Shown here: piece after piece, positions 41,601 through 53,000 of the stretch
How positions within the stretch are numbered: the stretch's first letter is position 1
How the letters are laid out: the number at the start of each line of letters is the position of its first letter
Assembly (NCBI RefSeq): GCF_027579695.1
Contig: NC_083587.1
Span: 44,507,732-44,571,731, forward strand
Source of the DNA: Neoarius graeffei
Taxonomy: Eukaryota > Chordata > Actinopteri > Siluriformes > Ariidae
Direction: 5' to 3'
DNA length: 64,000 nucleotides
The notes under the pieces: model-generated
Told to the model about the DNA's origin: nothing
What the model saw: the letters and a program-made list of their open reading frames with translations, nothing else
Database searches by the model: none
Program-made: the position numbers and the translations under genes

Positions 41601-43099
41601 ACATTAATACAAATATATCACAAATACATACTCAAGCAATGCTGAATAAATACTACAAAATCAATGTTTACAAACATGACCATAGTGAGGAGACTAAAAT
41701 ATACTGAAAGTTGTATAATTTTGTAGGCGTAGCAGAGTAAATACACACTTGTCTGTGAGCATTACTCAGCTATTGTATTGTTGCTTTTTTTTTTTTTTTA
41801 AATGTCAAACTATGCAATGATTGGCGTGTGAGGAAAATGTGGACGCAAGGTTTCAAAAATAGCAAAATAAGTGCATTCTCACTTTCTCTGCTTTCTGTCA
41901 TTATTAGTTGTTAGGTGCCAGATGTGGTTTTAAGCAAACTGCCATTTGTGTTTATATAATATTAACAACCCATAACCATCATTTTGCATAAATTATAATA
42001 ATTAATCATTTCATAACAAATAGATAATTTATCTCTCATCTCATCTCATTATCTCTAGCCGCTTTATCCTGTTCTACAGGGTCGCAGGCAAGCTGGAGCC
42101 TATCCCAGCTGACTACGGGCGAAAGGCGGGGTACACCCTGGACAAGTCGCCAGGTCATCACAGGGCTGACACATAGACACAGACAACCATTCACACTCAC
42201 ATTCACACCTACGGTCAATTTAGAGTCGCCAGTTAACCTAACCTGCATGTCTTTGGACTGTGGGGGAAACCGGAGCACCCGGAGGAAACCCACGCGGACA
42301 CGGGGAGAACATGCAAACTCCGCACAGAAAGGCCCTCGCCGGCCACGGGGCTCGAACCCGGACCTTCTTGCTGTGAGGCGACAGCGCTAACCACTACACC
42401 ACCGTGCCGCCCATAGATAATTTATAATAAACATAATGTAACTCTTAATTACATCGTTATCATAATCAAACTACATACGCATCAAAATATATTAACACGA
42501 CACTCAAAATATCATCATAGAACTGCACAGAAATTCATTTTTTCAAACTCGGCACCATCTAGTGGCTGATGTTTGTGCTTCATAAAGAACAGTAGAAATT
42601 TTCATAAAAATTGTATGCATTTAGATCTGAAAGCAGGAAGAAAGGAGAAGCCAAGAAGCATTGCAGAAACAGAAGAAGAAAGGCTCTTAGACGGCTTTGT
42701 GAGGACAACCAGAGGAAACTAGTGGAGATCAGGAATTGACTGGAAAAATCCCCCTATCGCCAGCGACTCCTGAGGCTGACTAATTAAACTGAAACTTTGT
42801 CTGCTCGACTGCATTCTATGAACTTTGAGACTCATACTGAAACTTGTGCGGAGTGGGAAAATTCCCCTACACCTGCAGCTTCGGCTGACTAGAGAGAAGA
42901 GCGTCTCACATTTGTTAACAGATTAAGGGATTATGGGTAAAGAAATATATTTAGTCTGCCTTGCACAAGGAGAAACATTTTACCTGTATTGCAAAAGATG
43001 AAATAAGAATGCTTCCATTCCTTTTCGAGACACTTGCTGAGGTCATAAGAATGTTCTGTGGTTTATGATTTAATTTTGGCTTGGCTCATTAACTATTTA

Positions 43100-43170
<71 letters not shown>

Positions 43171-43601
43171 TAGCGGCTGGCTTTTGTAAAAGTGAGGGAG
43201 GAAGGAATGCTTGGTTGAAGGTCACGGGCCCCAATGCGACCGCACCTGCTGGACCGGCTATAGTTACACGCACGGGTTGAGTTGATAATAGTTGAAAAAC
43301 CTATCATTTTAACGGGGTGTGTACACTTTTTATAGCTGCTGTACACCACAGGTGGCTTCTCCAGTGAGGAGAGGGAGGAAGATCCTCCTTAAAAATTCTA
43401 AGAATAAAAAGTTGAAATTGTCTTGACCAATTTAATGAATTGCTGTCCTTGAATATTACTATTTTACTGCCAAATACGACATGTACATTATATTTGTTTC
43501 TCTGGGTGAAATTACATTAGCACCCCCTATCGCTCGCTATTAGAAATTACTGCACGGAGGATCTTCCTCCCTTCGGCTCCCATTCACTCCGATTCAAACA
43601 G

Positions 43602-43649
<48 letters not shown>

Positions 43650-44014
43650 CGGCACGGTGGTGTAGTGGTTAGCGCTGTCGCCTCACAGCAAGAAGGTCCT
43701 GGGTTCGAGCCCCGGGGCCGGCGAGGGCCTTTCTGTGTGGAGTTTGCATGTTCTCCCCGTGTCCGCGTGGGTTTCCTCCGGGTGCTCCGGTTTCCCCCAC
43801 AGTCCAAAGACATGCAGGTTAGGTTAACTGGTGACTCTAAATTGACCATAGGTGTGAATGTGAATGGTTGTCTGTGTCTATGTGTCAGCCCTGTGATGAC
43901 CTGGCGACTTGTCCAGGGTGTACCCCGCCTTTCGCCCGTAGTCAGCTGGGATAGGCTCCAGCTTGCCTGCGACCCTGTAGAAGGATAAAGCGGCTACAGA
44001 TAATGAGATGAGAT

Positions 44015-44049
<35 letters not shown>

Positions 44050-47000
44050 TAAACCCTAGTTGGATTGAGATGCCTAGGGGTTTAGTAGTATGCTTAGAAG
44101 TCAGGTTCTTATAATCCGCATTTTTAAAACCATTATATAGAAGCTTTTTTGGTGTCAATCATTTATTTGCTCTCCGATGATATGCTTAGTTTATCACAGG
44201 TTTACTGCTGATAGAATTGCTCACTGTAACTGTTTTATTTCATTTTTTTATCATCATTTCAGAATAATTTTGTACTCAAACATTATACTAATTGCTTTAT
44301 ACTTTTAATAAACCAAAACCCTTTACGGCTGATTCATTAAAAGACAAAGCTTAGTTTTGAGTCTATTAACTTATCTGAAAACTTCACTGAATAAAAAGAC
44401 CCCACGGACATCTCTTTAAAGAAGCTCTGTGCTATAGTAAGAACATACTTCCTGTTCTAGTGTAACTCTTTAAAGGAACAGTCCACCGTACTTCCATAAT
44501 GAAATATGCTCTTACCTGAATTGAGACGAGCTGCTCCGTACCTATCCGAGCTTTGCGCGACCTCCCAGTCAGTCAGACGCAGTCCGACGCGCTGTCACTC
44601 CTGTTAGCAATGTAGCTAGGCTCAGTATGGCCAATGGTATTTTTTGGGGCTGTAGTTAGACGTGACCAAACTCTTCTGCGTTTTTCCTGTTTACATAGGT
44701 TTATATGACCAGTGATATGAAACAAGTTCAGTTACACAAATTGAAACGTAGCGATTTTCTATGCTATGGAAAATCTGCACTATAATGACAGGCGTACTAA
44801 CATCTTCTGCGCGCTTCGACAGCGCATTGATATCTGAGCTCCGTATCAATGCGCTGCCGAAGCGCGCAGAAGGTGTTAGTACGCCTGTCATTATAGTGCG
44901 GACTTTCCATAGCATAGAAAATCGCTACGTTTCAATTTGTGTAACTGAACTTGTTTCATATCACTGGTCATATAAACCTATGTAAACAGGAAAAAGGCGG
45001 AAGAGTTTGGTCGCATCTAACTACAGCCCCAAAAAATACCATTGGCCATGCTGAGCCTAGCTACATTGCTAACAGGAGTGACAGCGCGTCTGACTGACTG
45101 GGAGGTCGCGCAAAGCTCGGAGAGGTACGGATCAGCTCGTCTCAATTCAGGTAAGAGCATATTTCATTATGGAAATACGGTGGACTGTTCCTTTAAGGGA
45201 CTGTCTCTTATGCCTCGGCTGAGCGCAATTTACCTTTACGCAGAAAAGTTTATCTGGTACTATTCGACTTAAACTTGGATAAATTGCACTGAGGATCATT
45301 CAAAATACAGTTGATAATTCCTGATTTGTATAAATGCTACTGGTAGGAAATAAAAAACAAGGACGGTCAAACAAAGTATCACATACTTGTACAGTCGTTC
45401 ATTTAAGCGGAAACGTATGAAGCAGCACTACGTTCTTTGTAATATGGTTAAAACATAACAGTGTGTAGTGCAACATGTTGAGTTCCTTTGCTTGGACAAA
45501 CCTGGATGTCATTCGCTGGGTTCCAGTCTATATCATACAAAACCAGATGGGAGGCACCAACGAGATTAAGCCCCACTCCTCCAGCCTTTGAACTGAGAAG
45601 AAACAGGAAGTGGGAGGAGTCTGCACGGTTAAAGGAGTCTACAATTCGCTGTCGTTGGGCAACAGGTGTCTGTCCATCAAGCCGACACCAGGTGTAACCA
45701 AGGTGAGCGCAGAGGTCTTGCAGCAGGTCGAGAGTCTGTGTATAATTAGACACCAGCACAACCCTGCAAACAAGGACAAAAGATAAGGGGAATCAAACAG
45801 ATCTTGCCCTTAAGACAATACATACCTGTAGATATTTAAATACAGTGCTATGCATAAGTATTAACCCCCTATTGAAATTTTTGTAGTGTTGCAAAATGGA
45901 ACTGAAACTGACACAATTTGGATTGGTGCAGCAATATAGTTTAGAAAACTATTTACAAGTAAAAATGATCCTAAGTCTTCACTCCTGTTTTCTTCTCCGT
46001 GCTCTCATGGAAGGCGGTCGCATTTCTCTGCTCTCCTCTCCTCTTTTTCCTGCTTGTGCTCCTTGTTTCGTCTCGCTATACTTTTTTTTTTGAGAGACTC
46101 TCTCCGCATTGAATTTCTAAACTAAAAAAGCATGGATTTGATAAACTGGTCTCCTAACGAAATTGACACAGTTTCTGGGTTCGGGGGAACCCACCTGTCC
46201 TGCCGGAACGTATGTGGAGGACATTGGAGATATCTACCTATTCGGAACCATGATTACCAGACTTTTGCTGATTGGATTAGGCATTGCCCTGGTATATCGA
46301 GGAAATCAGACAACGGTGACAGCTGTTCAAAGCCCCACAAAGCTGCCCGATATGATTAAAGCGGTGGGCAAAGCTGTCCCAAAGTCTAATCTATAAAAGT
46401 CATAGAAGTCAAAGTCATTTTTAAATGCTCCCACACTACATGGGGGGGGGGGGGGGGGGTTCTTTTTTTCCTCATCTTTCCTCATGTTACTACTGTTTCT
46501 TTTCTTTTATCCCTGTCTTCCTGTCCTGTTCCCCCTCTGTAAGGACAGGTTGATGGTCAATTTCACTGGTAACAGTGACAATAAAGGGTTCATTCATTCA
46601 TTTGCTTTGAAACCCCTAAATTAGTTCAAGTGCAACAAGTTGTCATGTGAAGTCAGAAATTTCTTGAATAGTGTCAACTTGCATGCACGTAAAGTGCCAA
46701 TATCAAGGTCAATATAAACGCACCTGTTCCTGGAAGGCAAAGATGTTTGTTAAAGAACACGCCTAAACAAATAGCATAATAAAGCCCGAAGTGCAAGAAA
46801 CGTATCAACCAATGTAGAATAAATTAGGACAATCACTCTGCTCTGGAAGTGACCATCCACAATTAAATCAGTGACCGTTTAAGAAGATTAGTCAGAGAAG
46901 TGACCAAGATGTCCATCCAATCTGACTGTGCTCACTGCAAAATAATTTAAAACCGAATTTGAGGAGAAAATGACTTAATACTAGTGAAATTATCATCTTT

Positions 47001-50000
47001 CTGCATGGACAGATATTTTTATTTCATAAGACATCTTGGGGGCGGCACGGTGGTGTAGTGGTTAGCGCTGTCGCCTCACAGCAAGAAGGTCCTGGGTTCG
47101 AGCCCCGTGGCCGGCGAGGGCCTTTCTGTGTGGAGTTTGCATGTTCTCCCCGTGTCCGCGTGGGTTTCCTCCGGGTGCTCCGGTTTCCCCCACAGTCCAA
47201 AGACATGCAGGTTAGGTTAACTGGTGACTCTAAATTGACCGTAGGTGTGAATGTGAGTGTGAATGGTTGTCTGTGTCTACGTGTCAGCCCTGTGATGACC
47301 TGGCGACTTGTCCAGGGTGTACCCCGCCTTTCACCCGTAGTCAGCTGGGATAGGCTCCAGCTTGCCTGTGACCCTGTAGAACAGGATAAAGCGGCTACAG
47401 GTAATGAGATGAGATGAGAAGACATCTTGGAAGAAGTTGGTTGCAATCTAGAACTAGGTTTAATAATCTCAGAACTGGTCTTGTATTCTTCGAACAGGAA
47501 ACGCTAGATCGTTTCAACTATATTCAAGATATTTTCACTTGCTAAGATACAATTTTTTGCAGTGCTTGAACAATTTTGCTAGAAAAAAAAAGAAAGAAAA
47601 ATGGGCAGAAATATCAGGAACCAGATATGCAAAAACTGACAGAGAACTATGAAGCTGTAATTGCATCCAGAGGTGGGTCTACCAAACACTAACCTCTTTT
47701 TCATCTTTGTCACAATAAAAAATATTTTGCACCTTCAAAGTTTAGATATATACAGGATATTATATGGTTGCACAAAGATATGAAGTTTATCACCGAGTGG
47801 TGCATATATTCACGAGTGAACGAAGCAAATGAGTGAAAAGATTTTCAACACGAGAAGATAAACTTCATATATTTGTGCCACTGTGTAATGTTCTTTATAT
47901 TATATGGACACATCTACAAAAACAAACAAGTTAATCAAAAGAATTTTAATTTTGAACCGGTTGGCCATTTTAACAGCGTGTGTCTAGTCAGCGGAAAACA
48001 CTGGGAGTGACGTCATTGGAGAGCAATATCAAGAATTATTACGCGTACAGGACACTTTTTCGATGGAATAAAAACACGCATTCTATTCCCTTCTAGCAAG
48101 TTTCGTTCATTTGGTTTGATAGCATGCAATATTGTTAGCATATCACTTATCCTACGTGTATTATGTCACTCTACCTAATGGAGAATGAGCGTTCAATATG
48201 GTTTACGATGACGTCACGCGTCGGAGCTGATACGAATATCCAATGAGAAAGTTTTCTGCTGCAAATGCGCAGAAGCATTTCTTTGTTCGCTGGGAAGGAG
48301 AAAGACGCATTGAACACTCGAAAGGGTAACAAAACTTCATTAGATATCCTTTATGCGTATTTACAAGCAGCAGCAAACCGTTACTATTAGAGCTGGGACT
48401 TCAGTTCAGCCAAAACTTGCCCAGACACACCAAAAAAGCAACAGGACAAAGGCTTTTGCAAGGGCTTAGTGGCAGGTTTCCAGGTCACTCCACTGTGTGT
48501 AGTTGTTGATGTTGATTTTAAAAATAACTAAGTAAATTACCGAGGGAAATGAATACTCAAGTCTGAGTGAAAAATACTGTAGCGAGCGTGCATGGAAGAA
48601 AAGTCTGGAGACAGAAATCTTAGTTTCTCGGTCGTTAGTCTGTGCTACTTGCTCTCAAAAGCACCGTCTTGACCGCTTTATTGGCATTCACTAACACTAC
48701 TGATGAACGCAACACCGGCTGGAAGGTAAGGCGACTCATTTTAGATTTTTCGGATCATGGATCCGCCGATGGCAGTTAAATACTACCGCTAGAAAAATAA
48801 AAAGTCTGTGCGTATTTTTATTTTAACCGCCGAAATGTACAAAAAGAAATGTAAAAAAAAAAAGTCACATATTTTTCTTGTAACAGCACTGTATCCCTGG
48901 TACTAGGTCATATTTCTTTAAGTGAACAGTATTAGAATCGCAAATACAAACGACGACGTGTGTTGTATATATCCACTTCAGCCGAGTCCGAAAACAAAAC
49001 TATTTACGACATTGAGTATTCACTTGAATGTTTTTATGGTATTTACGACCGCTTTACGACAGTGTCAACCTCGTGCTGACCATGGCTGACGCTGACAGCA
49101 TGGATTCCGAGCTATCGCCTCAACTGTACGTAAGCATAAAGTGTGGTAAAGAAAAGCCTTTTCACTGTCTCACTAACCAAAACGTGGGCGATTTCGTCTC
49201 TCAAGCGTTGAAAGTAAACAATGAAAAGATCAAAACGATCTTTGGTTCTCAGAAAGGTGGTGGTGATGTAATGAGCACGATGCCGAATATGCCTGCCATA
49301 ATGTTAGTTCGCGATTTTGGCTGCAAGTATCTGACTGTGGAATTAGAAGAGGATGGTGCCGCAGAGAGTCCTATCGAATCAAGTAGTACGAACGTATCAG
49401 CCTTCGATGTGCTCATGAGAGCTCAACGGTCATATGACCACATACCTTCAGAGAAGTAAGTACTGGAATGCTAGTCCGTGTTATAAACTTGTACACAAGA
49501 ACACACACACACACACACACACAAACAAAATATATGTGTGTGTGTGTGTGTGTGTGTATATGTATGTATGTATGTAAAGTGTGTCTCTTGAATTTAAATT
49601 ATCATCTTAATCCGACATTGAAATTTTGCCATGCAAAAAAAAAAAAAAATTGGACAAGGACACTTATTTTTATTTTGACCGACATCATCAAAAATATGTT
49701 GAAAAAATCCGTGAACCTAAAGATAAAAAATGGGTGGCCTAACTTCACTGCTGCGTTGACTCGTGGTTAAGCTTGCGTGAGCCTTCGAGAATGCTCATAT
49801 GAAGAGAGTATAATAATCATAATATTGGCTGGCTTTTTTTCATGTTATATCAGACATACTCCATTCAGCTAGCATGATACTGAACTCGTCTTCGACTCTT
49901 TCGATATGATGCTTGCTGAATGGAATATATCTGATATACTTCTCAACGCCAGCCTATATTATTTAAATATGTCACTCAGATCCGCGATGTATTTTGTATG

Positions 50001-53000
50001 AAAAATGTGAGATTTTCAACACGAGAAGATAAACTTCATATCTTCAAGCCAACGTGTGATTTTCTTTTTACTATATAGACACATTCACAAACAAAAAAAT
50101 ACCCAAATTTATCAAAACAATTCATCAATTTCTTCACGAGTGACATACAGAAAGTTATGTCACGGTTTTGATTCTCCATGTCCTGGATATAGCTCGTATG
50201 AAAAATACGAGTAGTATATTTCCCCAGTAAAATACTCGTGTCCATATAATATATTGTGGCATTCAAATGGTAGAAACTCTTGTTAAGTCAATCTCAATTC
50301 CAGTTTGGAAAACTATATAATGTGGTAAAGGTCAGGGGTGAGGTGGGGGAGGGGTTAATAATAATAATAATAATAATGCAAGACACTGCACATGTGTAAT
50401 ATGAGAGTAAAATAAACATGACCAGGTGCAAGGATGTGTATGACTGTACTTGTCTGTGCAGTTGAAATGCTTTATGGAAGCCAAAAGGTCTGCGAGCACC
50501 AGCGATTTCCCAGAGTCTCCTGTACAATAACCTCCAGTGGCGTAGGTCTCAGGAAAAAGGTCTACACAGATGTTGTCATATAAATCATCATTTTTCTTCT
50601 CCTGAAATGCAGGCCAGACAGCAACAGTAAAGAAATACCATGTCAAATAAATATCTCGATATGCAACCAATTTTCAAAGATTGTGCTCCAAATCAGTATT
50701 CCAAATAATTTCCCCTCTTACCTCAAATGTGAGGTGGGTTCTTATACTGTATAACTTACGATTAACCACATTAAACAAACAAAAGTTCACGGCAGGACTT
50801 TAAAACTGTAACAATGGGCCCCCTTGTGGTGAAACAGAAAAGCAACTGATAGATTGCATGTTCAATTCCCAACAATGCCACAGCCAACCATGGAGCCAAG
50901 AGAGCAAAATTGGCCATACTCTCAGGGTGGGAAGGATGGCACACACGCTCAACTGTCAATCACAGCCAGGGCCGGATTACGGACCGGGCCGGCGCCCAGG
51001 GGCCCCATAGCGATGCCGATGCCAATTGTGACATCAGAGGGCCTCTATTCTCTAGGATCTTATGACTACTTACACTGTTATAGGGCATATCTGAAAAAAA
51101 CAGAGGGAAGGGGTGGGTTGGTGGGCGGCGGGGGACGGCAATCAGAGGGCCCCTGGCCCTGCTGTAGTGCCTCTCGTGAAAACTCCTGAGGCCGTAACGT
51201 CTGCCAACTAGGGGTTCAAGGAAGTAGGGGGAATGCTTTCAGAGGATCCTATGATTATGAAAGCCCCTGCTAAGGGTCGTGACTTCTGGCTATCTGGGGG
51301 CCCTAGAGAGAGTGTGTGTGTGTGTGTGGGGGGGCTTTGCAAACTCCTGGCCCCGGGGCCCAGACCCCCATAATCCAGCCCTGATCACAGCAACATGAGC
51401 AAATTGTGGGTGTCTATAACCTCAGGTGCAGAAGGAGACAAATAGAGCATTCCTCAAAGCGTGTTATGATGCCCTGTGACTGAAAAGATGCAGTTAGCTG
51501 ATTTCACGTATCTCGGAGGATGCGTTAGCCTTCATCATCTCGACGGATTAATATTTATTCTACAACTCTGTTTACATCAAAATGGTACTACTGAACTGTC
51601 TTTGCACAAACTGATAAAATCTGAAAACAAAAAGAGACACCAAAAATATATTGGCTGATCAAATACATTGGAGATGGAAAAAACCCCAACAACGTAAATT
51701 TAATTTTTTCCAAAATAAAAGTAGACGGCCTTTCGATTTCATAAAATCAGTGAAATTTAGTTCCCTCTGAAATTTGGTCATTGTAATAGAGGTTTATTTT
51801 TGTAATATTTTTTTTTTTTTAAAAAGGCCATTCCGTGGCTAGGAGGTTATTTAATTTGAGGGGATTTCCGAGCAAATAATGTGCATGAAATCACTAGCTT
51901 CGCGCAGTCAAGCAGACAGAGGAAGTCCATGTGCGCAGGTTTACCTTAGTCATAGTCGTCTTCATCTTTTGGGTTTTACGACAGCTGGCATCCAGTGTTG
52001 CATTACTGCCATCTACAGGTTTACCTTGACCGTGCACTGACAGTTCCATCATTCTGTTGCTAAACGAACAGCTGATCACACCGAGGTGCTCGCTGAGTGC
52101 TGATATTTATTAGTTCGGTCCTGTGTTTCCTTTCCTTCGCAACATAACATCTTTTCTTCTCGCTTTCCGTTACTGTAGTCGGTCTTTCACATTTCATTTG
52201 CACACTCACGTCCTCCATTTTCTCTCCTGTTTCAAATTTGCATCCCACAATGCCTTGCGCGAAAGGGTAAAGCCCACCATGTCATGCATGACACACTATC
52301 TTGAATTGCATCATGGTGAAGCAGGAAAAAAATGGAAGAGAATTTAGGGCCATGTGGCTCTAAATTCATTAATTGTTCTATTTTAAAGAAAACTAATAAA
52401 ATTGGAAGTCTGTGATTCGAATTCAGTAGCTTTCAGTGCACTAAACAAAAATAATGAGGTGTCAGAGAAAATTCTTTTTATGACCTAAGGCCACACCAAT
52501 TTAATTAGTTGGTTCTCGGATTTTTTCAGGAAAAATATGAAGCGAGCGCGCAAAATAAAAATAAAATTTAAAAAATGCTCTGATGGTAAAATTAGCGGTG
52601 GAAATAGAGGGCTTTCATAATAGAGAAACAAAAAGACTACATTATTGTTACACATTTCATATGGCTCTTTTAATAGTTTATCTTATTTCCACTCATATGC
52701 ATTAAGGGCTAGCTCTGGCTGCACATCTTTTATCAGGCAAACCAGTAAACAGATCGGCTAAATAAACGATTGAATTACAGCCAATTGAACATCTACAATG
52801 CACAGAAAAAAAGATTTGACCAGGAGTAGGCTATTTCTGATGGCTAAATACTTCAAATGATTTTTTGTTTGCCCCTCACATCAATCAATGAAATATATAA
52901 CTCAAACCCACCTCCACAGAGTTGTAGCCCAAGTTGGCACATCGCAGGGTAACAAGCTCATGGCATCTTGAGTACAACTGTGCAAAGTTTTCCCCCTCTT

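Larger units (their letters stand above)
47757..50251 (+). mobile_element. large DNA-transposon-like block carrying a first-exon ORF
   Basis: Ends share TATTATATGG (47757) and its inverse (CCATATAATATA near 50241), and both subterminal regions contain GATTTTCAACACGAGAAGATAAACTTCATAT in the same orientation (47841 and 50011). Between them lie a promoter-like region, a repeat block (48385-48730) present inverted at 55975-56318, and a 125-codon ORF ending at a splice donor. No transposase recognised, so it is either a deletion derivative or an unfamiliar element. Boundaries are approximate. Confidence 0.5.

Noticed and set aside
43700-43722. tRNA-gene-like GGTTCGAGCCC boxes
   Set aside because: They are the B boxes of tRNA-derived SINEs; no cloverleaf with an anticodon arm and a matching acceptor stem is present.
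47058-47417. Open frames of 80-140 codons in both strands of each SINE
   Set aside because: The same frames recur in every SINE copy and come from the repeat itself; no protein family is recognised.
50332-50527. Extension of the rad54b exon into [10 protein letters not shown]-type codons
   Set aside because: Read-through into the intron; the donor AA|GTACAG gives the correct Lys and phase with the next exon.
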